A stretch of 64,000 bases of DNA from Gemmatimonadaceae bacterium (GTDB taxonomy: Bacteria > Gemmatimonadota > Gemmatimonadetes > Gemmatimonadales > Gemmatimonadaceae). The notes beneath the pieces were generated by a model. That model was not told the DNA's origin. It saw nothing but the letters and a program-made list of their open reading frames with translations, and did not search any database. Every line of letters begins with the position of its first letter. The stretch's first letter is position 1. The translations under genes were made by a program, and so were the position numbers. The stretch spans positions 62,001 through 126,000 of the forward strand of contig DATNEW010000023.1 of the NCBI GenBank assembly GCA_035606695.1, given 5' to 3'. Of this stretch, positions 1-8,797 are shown piece after piece.

Positions 1-2
1 CG

Positions 3-128
3 CAGGTCAACGTGCGCAGCAGCCTGTCGTGGCAGTTCCTTTCGCCCGACGAATGGACCGCGACGCAACGCAGCGGCGTCGGCGGGCACGAGCACGTCAC
101 GGTCTACCACATGAAGCGCGTCCGGTAG
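3..128 (+). CDS. C-terminal end of an unidentified protein (partial)
   Basis: The window opens inside an open frame that reads 41 residues to a TAG stop, ending in HVTVYHMKRVR. The frame is rich in Trp, Ser and Thr, as in beta-rich proteins, but I do not recognise the family from this tail. A different frame also stays open here, so the choice rests on the proper stop 57 bases before the next gene. The 5' end lies outside the window. Confidence 0.4.
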   Translation, partial: QVNVRSSLSWQFLSPDEWTATQRSGVGGHEHVTVYHMKRVR

Positions 129-185
129 CGTCGCACCGCGGGTTCCTGTCGTCCGATTTGGGCGCTCCTCTTGCACTGAACGACT

Positions 186-1091
186 ATGATGTCGTCGGAG
201 AGCGCCACCCCAATCCCTGTCAGCAGCGAGCCCGCGCCGGCCGCCGAGCGGCGGGCCTCGCCGGACCGCCGCGCCGAGCCCGGTCCCGATCGTCGCGCGC
301 CTCGCCGCCCGGCGTGGCTGCAATGGGCAACCGTCGCCGGCCGCGACGTCGGGATCATCGTGCTCACGGTCGGCACGATCGTGTTCTCCGTGCGCCACAT
401 GAATCCGATCTTCGCCGGCCAGCCCACCGTCGCCGAAGCGCTGACGCGCGCCGTACCCATCGCGAAATCGATCCTGCCCCCGACGCCGAAAGACACGAGC
501 AAGCTCGCGCAACTCGTGTCGTCGCCGCAGTTCGAAGCCGATCGCCGCAAGTTCTCCGAGGATCTCGTCAAGACCGGGCGCATGAGCCAGGCGCGCGCCG
601 ACTCGATCTCCTATTACGCCGTGCGCGAAGCGTACGTCGACGGCATTCCGCCCGCGGTCGTATTCGGCGTGATGCTCACCGAGAACGCACTGTTCGTCAG
701 CAAGGCGATGTCGAACGTCGGCGCCGTGGGACTGATGCAGGTGTACCCCAAAGTGTGGCTCAAGGCGCTGAGCGCGAAGTTCGGCACCGACCTCGCATCG
801 GACTCGACCAACCTCAAGTACGGCATCTTCATTCTCCGCCAATACATCAAGTCCGACTCCGGCGCGGTGACATCGAAGGCGCTGACGCAGGGCCTGCTGC
901 ACTACAACGGCTGCGTGCACGGAACCAACACGCCGAACTGCGCGACGTATCCGTCGAAGGTAAAGACCTACGTCGAGAAGGCAGGCACGTCGCTCTGCGG
1001 CGACAAGGGATTCTTCGACTGCATCGCCAAGCCGTTCATCGCGGGGTTGTTCGGCAAGCGCGGGGACGCCGGCACCGCGGCAACCCAGTAG
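186..1091 (+). CDS. Membrane-anchored SLT-type lytic transglycosylase
   Basis: A 301-residue protein predicted to cleave peptidoglycan between MurNAc and GlcNAc. An Arg/Pro-rich cytoplasmic N-terminus (residues 1-50) is followed by one membrane segment (about 55-70), so the catalytic domain faces the periplasm. The SLT fold is shown by the catalytic Glu166 in the LTEN context, the GLMQVYP motif at 182-188 and the HYNG motif near 239-242, which correspond to the conserved E, GLMQ and AYN motifs of the family. There is a Cys pair near the C-terminus. The start is the first of two adjacent ATGs. No operon partner is evident, and the next gene has its own upstream palindrome. Confidence 0.82.
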   Translation: MMSSESATPIPVSSEPAPAAERRASPDRRAEPGPDRRAPRRPAWLQWATVAGRDVGIIVLTVGTIVFSVRHMNPIFAGQPTVAEALTRAVPIAKSILPPTPKDTSKLAQLVSSPQFEADRRKFSEDLVKTGRMSQARADSISYYAVREAYVDGIPPAVVFGVMLTENALFVSKAMSNVGAVGLMQVYPKVWLKALSAKFGTDLASDSTNLKYGIFILRQYIKSDSGAVTSKALTQGLLHYNGCVHGTNTPNCATYPSKVKTYVEKAGTSLCGDKGFFDCIAKPFIAGLFGKRGDAGTAATQ

Positions 1092-1108
1092 GCATCGCGC
1101 TTGTTTAA

Positions 1109-1137
1109 GTTTTGTCCAGGTATTCTCTGGACAAAAC
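1109..1137. promoter_or_regulatory. Perfect 11-bp inverted repeat, candidate autoregulatory operator of the CarH-like regulator
   Basis: GTTTTGTCCAG at 1109-1119 and its exact complement CTGGACAAAAC at 1127-1137 are separated by 7 bases. The palindrome lies just before the preferred ATG (1154) of the MerR/B12 regulator. MerR-family proteins bind dyads between or near their promoter elements. Its role as an operator is inferred; there is no T-run, so it is unlikely to be a terminator. Confidence 0.5.
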
Positions 1138-1153
1138 CTGGGCAACGGAGCCG

Positions 1154-2086
1154 ATGCCGCCCGAGATTCCCCGCCATCCCATCCGCGTCGTCGTCGAGCG
1201 CACCGGACTGACGGCCGCCACGGTACGTGCGTGGGAGCGACGGTACCGCGCGGTCGCGCCCACGCGCACGGAAGGCGCGCAGCGCCTCTACACCGATCAC
1301 GACATTCAGCGGCTGCAACTCATCGCGCGCCTCGCGGCGATGGGAAATTCCCTCGCTGACCTCGGCGCCGCGTCGACGACGACGCTCTCGCGCATGGCGC
1401 GCCAGGCGCTCGAGCCGCCCTCGGGCGATGCCGCCGTCATCGCGCAGGCTTCGCGCGCCGCGGCGATCGTGACGCGCTTGCTCGACGATACGCGCGCGCT
1501 CGATGCGCCCGCGTTGCGCGCGCGGCTGTCCGAGACGATCGTATCGTTCGGCACGCTCACGGCCCTCGACACGGTGGTCGCCCCGTACCTCGATCAGGTC
1601 GGCGTAGCCTGGGCGTGCCGCGAGATCAGCGTGGCGCAGGAGCATCTTGCCTCGGCCGTCGTGCGCGACGTACTCGGCGCATTGCTGCAGCATGCGCCGA
1701 TTCCCGACGATGCACCGGTCATGGTCGCGACGACGCTCGCCGACGAGCTGCACGAGTTCGGCGCGATGATGGCGGCCGTCGTCGCGGCGTCGCGCGAGTG
1801 GCGAGTCGTCTATCTCGGACCGAACCTGCCGGGGACGGAGATCGGCACGCTGGCGCGCGACGCGGGAGCGCGCGCGGTCACGATCGGCATCGTGATGCCG
1901 CAGCCGACTCGCTCCGTGCGCGACGAGCTGGGCGACCTTCGGCGCGCGGTCGGCCGGCGCACCGCCGTGTTCGCGGGCGGCGCGGCGGCGGCGGACCATC
2001 AGGTCACGCTGCGAAATCTGTCGGTGGAGCTTCTGGAGAGCCGCGCGGCGTTCGGAGAGCGGTTGGATCGAATGCGGGGGCGATGA
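1154..2086 (+). CDS. MerR-family regulator with cobalamin-binding domain (CarH/LitR-type light sensor)
   Basis: A 310-residue regulator in three parts: an N-terminal MerR winged helix (VVVERTGLTAATVRAWERRY), a four-helix B12-cap domain and a C-terminal Rossmann B12-binding domain. The cap carries the W-x9-EH signature of CarH photoreceptors (Trp153, Glu163, His164). The binding domain carries E-x-H-x-x-G (Glu198, His200, Gly203), where His is the expected cobalt ligand. In CarH, adenosylcobalamin holds a DNA-bound tetramer in the dark and light breaks it, releasing target genes. Targets here are unknown; no carotenoid or photolyase gene is nearby. I chose ATG 1154, preceded by GGAG, over an upstream TTG at 1112 that would put the palindrome inside the coding region. 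It converges with the next gene. Confidence 0.8.
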   Translation: MPPEIPRHPIRVVVERTGLTAATVRAWERRYRAVAPTRTEGAQRLYTDHDIQRLQLIARLAAMGNSLADLGAASTTTLSRMARQALEPPSGDAAVIAQASRAAAIVTRLLDDTRALDAPALRARLSETIVSFGTLTALDTVVAPYLDQVGVAWACREISVAQEHLASAVVRDVLGALLQHAPIPDDAPVMVATTLADELHEFGAMMAAVVAASREWRVVYLGPNLPGTEIGTLARDAGARAVTIGIVMPQPTRSVRDELGDLRRAVGRRTAVFAGGAAAADHQVTLRNLSVELLESRAAFGERLDRMRGR

Positions 2087-2099
2087 CAAACAATGTCAG

Positions 2100-3092
2100 C
2101 TAGATCGTGACGACGACCTTGCCGAACGTCGCATTGGACGCGAGACGTTCGTGCGCCCGTTGGATTTCCTCGAGCGAAAACACGGAGTCGACCGTGGGCT
2201 CGAGCGTCCCATCGGCGAACCGCGGAACCACCTCGCGCGCGAACGCCGCCGCAACCGCGCGTTTCTCCTCGAGCGGGCGGGCACGCATGACCGTGCCGCG
2301 CAGCGTGAGTCGCTTGCCGAGAATGTTGCCGAGCGGAACGCTGGCCGTGCGGCCGGCGACGGTGCCGATGAGCATGATGCGCCCCCGGCTTGCCGCGGCG
2401 CGAATGCTCGCCGGCAGGTACGCGCCGCCGACCAGGTCGAGCGTCACGTGAATGCCGGCGCCGTTCGTCCACTCCTTGAGCGACGGAAGCATGTCGTCCG
2501 GATCGTCGCCGAGCACGACGCCGTGCTCGAGACCGAGGGGTATCGCGCGATCGATCTTGTCGGCGGTGCGCGCCGTGCCGTACGGCGTCGCGCCCCACGC
2601 GCGCGCGATCTGCACGGCGGCGAGTCCGACGCCGCTGCCGACTGCGTGCAAGAGCACGTTCTCGCCGCGCTGTACGCGCGCTTGCACGACGAGCGCGTCG
2701 TGCGCGGTGATGAACGCTTCAGGAATGGCGGCGGCGTCCGTCCACGAGAGATTGTCCGGAATGCGTGCCACCGACTGCGCGTCGGCCACGACATATTCGG
2801 CGTTCGCCCCGCCGCCGACGATGCCGAAGACGCGGTCGCCCGCGCGCCAGTCGCGCACGTTCGCGCCAAGCGACGCAACCTCGCCGGCGAATTCGAGTCC
2901 TGGAATGTCGGGCGGGCTGCCCGGCGGCGCCGGATAGTTCCCTTCGCGTTGATGCAAGTCGGCGCGATTGAGCGCCGACGCACGCACCCGTACGATCAGG
3001 TCGTCGGGACCCGGCGTCGGGATGGGGCGGTCCTGAATCTCCAGGACGTTCGGACCGCCCGGCTTGGTGATGATCGCGGCTTTCATGATCAT
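2100..3092 (-). CDS. NAD(P)H:quinone oxidoreductase, zinc-independent MDR family (PIG3-like)
   Basis: A 330-residue medium-chain reductase. The GroES-like N-terminal half contains ALNRADLHQREGNYP and GLEFAGEV. The Rossmann half contains the nucleotide-binding stretch HAVGSGVGLAAVQIA at about 150-164. The catalytic zinc ligands of alcohol dehydrogenases are absent, which fits the quinone oxidoreductase/PIG3 branch that reduces quinones or unsaturated carbonyls with NADPH. It starts 8 bases after the stop of the upstream VPS10-like gene, so the two are probably cotranscribed. ATG codons at 3092 and 3086 are both possible starts, and no clear Shine-Dalgarno site is visible. Confidence 0.83.
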   Translation of the reverse strand: MIMKAAIITKPGGPNVLEIQDRPIPTPGPDDLIVRVRASALNRADLHQREGNYPAPPGSPPDIPGLEFAGEVASLGANVRDWRAGDRVFGIVGGGANAEYVVADAQSVARIPDNLSWTDAAAIPEAFITAHDALVVQARVQRGENVLLHAVGSGVGLAAVQIARAWGATPYGTARTADKIDRAIPLGLEHGVVLGDDPDDMLPSLKEWTNGAGIHVTLDLVGGAYLPASIRAAASRGRIMLIGTVAGRTASVPLGNILGKRLTLRGTVMRARPLEEKRAVAAAFAREVVPRFADGTLEPTVDSVFSLEEIQRAHERLASNATFGKVVVTI

Positions 3093-3100
3093 GGCTTGAC

Positions 3101-6100
3101 TTATGGAACGATGACGGGCTGCGCCATCGGGACGCCGGGCACGTTCAATTCCTTCAACAAGCCGTTGAATGCCGCGAGATCGCCGCCTTCGATCGCGCGC
3201 AACTTTCCAATTTGCGCATCGACCTTGGGCGCGATGTCGTGATACACCGCGCCTTCCTGCGCGGTCGGCGCGGCGTCCGCGCTCTGCACCATGCCGGCGA
3301 GCGACAACAGCATGTTGTAATAGCGCACCGGGTAGTGAAGCGTGATCTGATCGGCGTGCGAATGGATCTCGACGAGCGAGTCGCGAATTGCCTCGAGCTT
3401 GTCATGGATGGGCTTCACGGCGTCGGTCACACGTTTCACGTACGGCTGATTCTTCGCGGCCGCGGCGCGCTCGTCCATCGCGCGCTCGATCGTGAGAATG
3501 CGCTCGACGGCCTCGGAGAGCTCGTTCGTCTTCGTCTGCACCTGGAGCGCGAGGGCGACCTGCGCGTCGTATTCGGCCTGCGTGGTGCGCAACCGCGGAT
3601 CGCCGCGCACGACGAACGTGCGCGTGTACTGCTGTCCGTGCGCGGTCAGACGCGCGGTATAGGTGCCCGGCGCGATCACCGGTCCCTGTGTCGAACCTTC
3701 GTCGTTGACGACGTCCTTCACTTCGTGCGTGTCGGGATAGTGCAGGTTCCAGGTGAATCGGTTGAGGCCGGGGCGTGCGCTGACGAGCGAATCGGCCGGC
3801 GTGAAGGCCAGCGTGTCGTCCTGCAGCAACTCGCGCGATCCGCGCGGTTTGTTCGACAGCGTGTCGCTGCGCTGTTTGCCGGGACTCGTGCTGACGGGCT
3901 TCGCCGAGGCGGCACCGATGCGCGTCGTATCGGCGAGCTCCCGGCCGAACGCGGCGGACTTGACCGAGTCGGGCGGCGGCGCGCTCGAGAATTTTCTAAT
4001 GACCTTGCCTTGCGCGTCGAGGAATTCCAGGCGCAGCGTGTCGCTCGGACTGGCCGCCGTGCGCAGCCAGTAGTCGACGATCACGCCGTCGAACGGGTTC
4101 TCGCCGGCGGTGGTGGTGCGGAAGTGGCCGCCGGCGAATCGCGTCACGGTGTCGGGCGCAAAGAGGTAGACATTCGACTGCCGCACCGTGTCCGTGAGTT
4201 GGCGCAACGGCGAGATGTCGTCGAGCGACCACATCGCGCGGCCGTGCGTGGCGGCGATGAGATCGTTGCCGTGCACGTGCAGGTCGCGCACGGAGGCGCG
4301 CGGCAGGTTGAGCTGCAGCGGCCGCCAGTTCGCACCGTCGTCGGTCGAGTAGTAGACGCCGGTCTCGGTGCCGGCGTAGAGCAAGCCCCGGCGCAGGGGA
4401 TCTTCACGAATCGTGCGCGTGTACGCGCCGTCGGGAATGCCCGTCGTGATCTTCGTCCACGTGTGGCCATAGTCCGTGGTCTTGAACAGGTACGGCCGGA
4501 AGTCGTCGAGCTGAAAGCGATTGGCGGCAACGTACGCGCGCCCCTCGTCGAAGTGCGAAGCGTCGATGATCGAGATGCGTGTGTATCGCGCGAGGCCCGC
4601 CGGCGTGACGTTGGTCCACGTTTTCGAGCGGTCGCGCGAGACGTTGATCAATCCATCATCGGAGCCCGTCCACAGCACATCGCCATTCAGCGGCGACTCG
4701 GCCAGTGCGAAGATCGACGCGTACCACTCGGTGCCGGTCATGTCGTAGGTGATCGGCCCGCCCGCGGGGCCCAGCGTCTTCGGGTCGTGCAGCGTGAGGT
4801 CGGGACTGACCGCTTCCCAGGAGTCGCCGTCGTTGAGAGAACGATAAAGTCTGTTGGCGGCGCTGTAGAGGATGTGGTTGTCGTGGCCCGAATAGAGGAT
4901 GGGATACGTCCACTGAAAGCGGTTCGGCACGTCGCGCGCCGGCCAGCCGTCGTAGTTGTTGAGCCAGACGGAGATGTCCTTCGATTGCTTGGTGCGCGGA
5001 TCGAACCGCGTCATCGTGCCCGTGTACGTGCCGGCGACGATCGTGTTCGGATCGCCCGGCTTGGGCGCGATGTACCCGGACTCGCCGCCGCCGACCGGAT
5101 ACCAATCACGATCGGTGATCGCACCTTCGTCGGAGCGGCTCAGCATCGATACGGTCGTGTTATCCTGCTGCGCACCGTAGATGCGGTACGGCCACTGATC
5201 GTCCGTCGTCACGTGATAGAATTGCGCCGTGGGCTGATTCATGACCGACGACCAGGTGACGCCGCCGTCGAAGCTGATCGTCGCGCCGCCGTCGTTGCCG
5301 CTGATCATGCGCTTGGCATCCTTGGGATCGATCCACAGCGCATGCGTATCGCCGTGCGGCAGGCGCAGGCTGGTGAACGTGCGGCCGCCATCGGTCGAAT
5401 GCCACGTACGCAGGTTCATCACGTAGATGCCGTTCTCGTCGGCGGGATCGGCTGTTACAACACTGTAATAGAACGGGCGAACCATCCACTTCTGATCGCC
5501 GCTCGTGCGCTGCCACGTGGCGCCGCCGTCGTCGGAGCGGAAGATGCCGCCGGTCGAATCTTCCGGCGGACACTCGATCGTCGCATACACGCGCTGCGGA
5601 TTCGCCGGCGAGACCGAGACGCCAATGCGGCCGAGCGGGTTCTTTGGAATGCCGGGATTCCCGCTGATGTCGCGCCAGGTCGCGCCGCCGTCGGTCGTCT
5701 TCCACAGGCTGCCGTGACCCGCGGTGAATCCCCACGGCGTGCGCTGCATGTGCCACATCGCGGCGAAGAGAATGCGCGGATTCGCCGGGTCCATGGCGAC
5801 GTCGATCGCACCGGTGGAATCGTCGACGAAGAGCACACGGTCCCAGGTGCGGCCGCCGTCCATGGAACGGAACACTCCTCGCGTCGTATTCCTGCCGCTC
5901 GCGTGACCGAGCGCGGCGACGAAGACACGGTCGGGATCGCGCGGGTCGACGACGATGCGCGCGATGTGACGCGCGTCGTCGAGCCCCAGGTGCGTCCACG
6001 TCTCACCGGCATCGGTCGAGCGATACATGCCGTCGCCGTATGTCCAGTCCTCGCGCAGATCGGCCTCGCCGCCGCCGGCGTAGATCACGTTCGGATCGGA

Positions 6101-6439
6101 AGGGGCGATCGCGATCGCGCCGACGGAGGCGATGTTCGACACACCGTCGGTGATGTTCCGCCAGCTCGTGCCGCCATTCGTGGTCTTCCACACGCCGCCG
6201 TCCACGGCGCCAAAGTAGAACACGTTGCGATCAGTTCGATCGCCGACGACGGCTACCGCGCGTCCACCGCGGAACGGTCCGACCAAACGCCATTGCAGCC
6301 CGCGCAGCTCGCGCGGCGCCGCGGCGTAGCGCGCGGAATCGAGGAGCGACGGGCGCGGGCCGTTCGCGGCCGGGGACTGGCGTTGGGCGAAGAGCGCTGG
6401 AGGCACGATCAGCGCGAGCGCGAGTTTCCGCATCATCAT
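3101..6439 (-). CDS. Secreted VPS10/sortilin-like BNR repeat protein
   Basis: A 1112-residue exported protein. The N-terminus is a signal peptide (LALALIVPPALFAQ). Residues of about 45-760 hold many Asp-box/BNR units of the form S-x-D-G-G-x-T-W, for example TDAGETWTHLG, SMDGGRTWDRV and TDDGANWRPL, which build sortilin/glycosidase-type beta-propellers. After residue about 800 a Thr/Ser-rich linker leads to a C-terminal alpha-helical region (about 960-1110). Proteins of this architecture are common in Bacteroidetes, Acidobacteria and Gemmatimonadota and are often labelled glycosyl hydrolase, but I see no catalytic residues and their substrate is unknown. ATGATGATG offers three start choices. 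It is the first gene of an operon with the quinone oxidoreductase. Confidence 0.82.
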   Translation of the reverse strand: MMMRKLALALIVPPALFAQRQSPAANGPRPSLLDSARYAAAPRELRGLQWRLVGPFRGGRAVAVVGDRTDRNVFYFGAVDGGVWKTTNGGTSWRNITDGVSNIASVGAIAIAPSDPNVIYAGGGEADLREDWTYGDGMYRSTDAGETWTHLGLDDARHIARIVVDPRDPDRVFVAALGHASGRNTTRGVFRSMDGGRTWDRVLFVDDSTGAIDVAMDPANPRILFAAMWHMQRTPWGFTAGHGSLWKTTDGGATWRDISGNPGIPKNPLGRIGVSVSPANPQRVYATIECPPEDSTGGIFRSDDGGATWQRTSGDQKWMVRPFYYSVVTADPADENGIYVMNLRTWHSTDGGRTFTSLRLPHGDTHALWIDPKDAKRMISGNDGGATISFDGGVTWSSVMNQPTAQFYHVTTDDQWPYRIYGAQQDNTTVSMLSRSDEGAITDRDWYPVGGGESGYIAPKPGDPNTIVAGTYTGTMTRFDPRTKQSKDISVWLNNYDGWPARDVPNRFQWTYPILYSGHDNHILYSAANRLYRSLNDGDSWEAVSPDLTLHDPKTLGPAGGPITYDMTGTEWYASIFALAESPLNGDVLWTGSDDGLINVSRDRSKTWTNVTPAGLARYTRISIIDASHFDEGRAYVAANRFQLDDFRPYLFKTTDYGHTWTKITTGIPDGAYTRTIREDPLRRGLLYAGTETGVYYSTDDGANWRPLQLNLPRASVRDLHVHGNDLIAATHGRAMWSLDDISPLRQLTDTVRQSNVYLFAPDTVTRFAGGHFRTTTAGENPFDGVIVDYWLRTAASPSDTLRLEFLDAQGKVIRKFSSAPPPDSVKSAAFGRELADTTRIGAASAKPVSTSPGKQRSDTLSNKPRGSRELLQDDTLAFTPADSLVSARPGLNRFTWNLHYPDTHEVKDVVNDEGSTQGPVIAPGTYTARLTAHGQQYTRTFVVRGDPRLRTTQAEYDAQVALALQVQTKTNELSEAVERILTIERAMDERAAAAKNQPYVKRVTDAVKPIHDKLEAIRDSLVEIHSHADQITLHYPVRYYNMLLSLAGMVQSADAAPTAQEGAVYHDIAPKVDAQIGKLRAIEGGDLAAFNGLLKELNVPGVPMAQPVIVP

Positions 6440-6452
6440 GGTCCTATGACGG

Positions 6453-6546
6453 TGTCATTCCGGGCGCAACGAGGAATCCGGCAGCATGAGAGCACGACCG
6501 GGTGTCCCGAAGAGACAGAAGATTCCTCGCTTCGCTCGGAATGACA
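6453..6546. repeat. REP-like palindromic element, copy 1
   Basis: GTCATTCCGGGCG at the left and CGCTCGGAATGAC at the right form the outer arms, with AGGAATC and GATTCCT inside them. It matches the dispersed family seen at nine other places in this window. It lies between two minus-strand genes, followed by two imperfect copies of an ACTCCGG-TGAC motif. Confidence 0.8.
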
Positions 6547-6593
6547 ACTCCGGATGACCGTTGCTTCGGAAAGACAACTCCGGGTGACGCTTC

Positions 6594-8186
6594 TTACGGC
6601 ACCACGATCGCCGGTTCGCTCGCGATTCCGGTCGGACTGATCGCGCTCACCGCGATCTCGTCCGCGTCGGCGGTGCCGAGTGCGGCGGCGGTGAACTTCG
6701 TGTCGGTGGAGAGGCGCACGTTCGTTCTCCACGCGCCGTCGCGGCCGCGCGTTTGAATGAGCCACCACCGCGGAGTATTCGCGTCGCCAGGCTCGACGAG
6801 GAACGCCGCGGCGCCGCCGTTGGTCACCAACGACACCCGCGGAGCGGCTGGTGCCGCGGCGCCGAGCCACGGGAATGCGGGGACCAGCGCGCGTTCGCGG
6901 TAGTCGTTGGCGAGCGTGTTCGCCAACCGCATGTTGTCGGCGAACAGTGCGGCCAGGCGGAAATGCACGTGGCCGGGGACGTCGGCGGTGCCGATGCGCG
7001 AGGCGCGAATCGCTTCGACCTGGCGCGCGATCTCGCCCATCGGCCAGGCGTCGCGTCCCCCGTACACGTGCGAGGTATAGAGCGCCGGCCACACGTGGCG
7101 GCCGCGCACGTTCTCGCTCCGCCACCACGCGTCGAGCAGGCGAAAGCGGTCTTGCGTGCCGCCGATCTCCCAGTAGAGCTGCGGCGCGAGATAGTCGAGC
7201 CACCCATTCTGCAGCCACCGCCGCGAGTCCGCGTAGATCTCGGCGTACGCGTCGAGTCCGGCGATGCCCGGCGGATGCCCCGGGCGCCAGATGCCGAACG
7301 GGCTGATGCCGACCACCACGGCCGGTTTGATGGCTTTTACATTCTGATATAATAATTGTATAAACTGATCGATGTTGTCGCGGCGCCAGGCGTCGCGGTC
7401 GGCGTAGCCTTCGCTGCGTCCGTACTTCTTCCAGGTCTTGTCGTCCGGAAACGGAATCTCGACCGATTGGCGCACGCGCCGGCGATGCACCCGGCGGGTG
7501 ACCGTGCGGCTTTCGCGATACGGATAGAAGTAGTCGTCGAGGTGCACGCCGTCGACGTCGTAGCGCTTCACCACGTCGAGAATCGTCTCGAGCACGAACG
7601 TGCGCGCCGCGGGCTCGCCGGGATCGATCCACGTCTGCGATCCGTACTTCCGAATCCACTCGGGATGCGTGCGCGTCACGTGATTCGGGGCCGCCTTGCC
7701 CGCGAATTGCGGCAACATCGCGCGAAACGGATTGAACCACGCGTGCAGCTGCAGTCCACGCGCATGGGCTTCGTCGATCGCGAACCGGAGCGGATCGTAC
7801 GACGGCTGCGGCCCGACGCCGGATTTGCCCGTGAGCACGACCGACCACGGCGCGTAGGAGGTGGGGTACAGCGCGTCGCCCGCGAGGCGCACGTGCAGGA
7901 TCACCGCGTTCAAGCCGGCGGCCACCGCCTGGTCGAGCATGCGGCGCAGCTCGGCACGCTGCTCGTCGGGCGTCATGTTCGGCGACGTCGGCCAGTCCTT
8001 GAAGCCGCGGTCCCAGATCGGCGTCATCCACGCGGCGCGAAATTCTCGGGGCACAGCGGGCGGCGCGGACGGCGGGCGGTGCAGAACACCGGTGAACGGC
8101 GCGCCGCGACTGGTGCTGACGCCGGCGACGAAGGCGAACGCCGACAGCGCAATCGTATTGCGAAAGATTTTCGTGAAGCGACCCAT
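6594..8186 (-). CDS. Secreted family-10-like glycoside hydrolase (GHL10/DUF187)
   Basis: A 530-residue protein with a signal peptide (residues 1-29, ALSAFAFVAGVSTSRG). The GHL10 TIM barrel begins at FRAAWMTPIWDRGF, typical of YngK-like proteins, and continues through GLNAVILHVR, GLQLHAWFNPFR, a YDVDGVHLDDYFYP motif with adjacent acidic residues near the active site, and VVVGISPFGIWRPG. A C-terminal beta domain covers about 420-530. The family acts on cell-wall or other glycans; the substrate here cannot be told. A TATTAT -10-like box lies 8 bases before the ATG, so the transcript may have almost no 5' leader. Confidence 0.85.
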   Translation of the reverse strand: MGRFTKIFRNTIALSAFAFVAGVSTSRGAPFTGVLHRPPSAPPAVPREFRAAWMTPIWDRGFKDWPTSPNMTPDEQRAELRRMLDQAVAAGLNAVILHVRLAGDALYPTSYAPWSVVLTGKSGVGPQPSYDPLRFAIDEAHARGLQLHAWFNPFRAMLPQFAGKAAPNHVTRTHPEWIRKYGSQTWIDPGEPAARTFVLETILDVVKRYDVDGVHLDDYFYPYRESRTVTRRVHRRRVRQSVEIPFPDDKTWKKYGRSEGYADRDAWRRDNIDQFIQLLYQNVKAIKPAVVVGISPFGIWRPGHPPGIAGLDAYAEIYADSRRWLQNGWLDYLAPQLYWEIGGTQDRFRLLDAWWRSENVRGRHVWPALYTSHVYGGRDAWPMGEIARQVEAIRASRIGTADVPGHVHFRLAALFADNMRLANTLANDYRERALVPAFPWLGAAAPAAPRVSLVTNGGAAAFLVEPGDANTPRWWLIQTRGRDGAWRTNVRLSTDTKFTAAALGTADADEIAVSAISPTGIASEPAIVVP

Positions 8187-8213
8187 GCTATCGCATAATA
8201 GCGACGCGGCTCA

Positions 8214-8528
8214 CTACTCGGACGCTTCTTCGGCCTCGTCCGCGTGTTCGACGATGTCGCCCGCCTTGAAGAGGATGCCTTTCAGCGTCTCGCGCCACTT
8301 CGGCTTCTTGCGCAGCAGAAACTCGAGGTCCATGCCGAAGTGCTTCATCTCCTCGTGCTGCGCGTTCTTCATGATCGCGAGCGCATCCTTGTCTTTCTCG
8401 AGAGCAATGCGCTGCTCATACCAGCCGATGGCTTCGGCCTCTTCGGTGAGCGAGGCGATCATGCGCGCGAAGGTGCGCGTCGCGGCGGACAGTTCTTCGG
8501 GGGGTTCGTGGTACTGATCGAACGACAT
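8214..8528 (-). CDS. Encapsulated-ferritin-like protein (EncFtn family) without a shell gene nearby
   Basis: A 104-residue two-helix ferritin half-domain. It aligns by eye with Rhodospirillum rubrum EncFtn: EEAEAIGWYEQR (Glu29, Glu30, Glu32, Trp36, Tyr37) and HEEMKH (Glu59, Glu60, His63) reproduce the diiron ligands (E32, E62, H65 in R. rubrum) and the entry-site Glu residues, followed by KW and LF landmarks. EncFtn forms an annular decamer that oxidises Fe(II) and is normally loaded into an encapsulin shell through a C-terminal peptide. Here the C-terminus is an acidic tail (HADEAEEASE) with no recognisable targeting peptide, and the neighbours are an amidase and a glycosidase. It may act free in the cytosol or with a shell encoded elsewhere. 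Confidence 0.8.
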   Translation of the reverse strand: MSFDQYHEPPEELSAATRTFARMIASLTEEAEAIGWYEQRIALEKDKDALAIMKNAQHEEMKHFGMDLEFLLRKKPKWRETLKGILFKAGDIVEHADEAEEASE

Positions 8529-8572
8529 GGTTGGATTCGGATGGAGATTGGAAGGGCGACAAGAAGACTAGC

Positions 8573-8611
8573 AAAAAACGGTGCGGGGGCGCCGACTGCT
8601 CGCCCCCGCAC
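8573..8611 (-). terminator. Rho-independent terminator of the amidase gene
   Basis: An 11-bp perfect stem (GTGCGGGGGCG at 8581-8591 with CGCCCCCGCAC at 8601-8611) with a 9-base loop is followed, on the minus strand, by CG and a run of six T (complement of 8573-8578). It lies downstream of the amidase stop and upstream of the ferritin start, separating the two transcripts. The remaining 8612-8797 shows only short GATGGGC and ACAGCGAAA repeats. Confidence 0.82.
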
Positions 8612-8797
8612 GCATTCTCTCCCCCACCTGGCGATCCGCGTCCCACCTTCAGCCGCCGGAGCGGCCCTCCCTTTCGCGGTCTCGCCGGTGATTTACTAAA
8701 GCAGACGCCGTGCCAGCGGCGATGGGCGATGGGGGCTGGGCGATGGGCGGAAAAGCGAAGACAGCGAAAACAGCGAAAACAGCGAACAACGGGAAAA

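Noticed and set aside
29..1108. 359-residue plus-strand frame overlapping the transglycosylase
   Set aside because: It is Arg/Ala-rich shadow coding; the overlapping frame has the SLT motifs.
1112..1153. TTG start of the CarH-like regulator
   Set aside because: It would place the palindrome inside the gene and add residues outside the MerR fold; ATG 1154 is better.
3212..6544. 1110-residue plus-strand open frame
   Set aside because: It is the antisense shadow of the VPS10-like gene, Arg-rich with no domain logic; the minus strand has signal peptide and Asp-box repeats.
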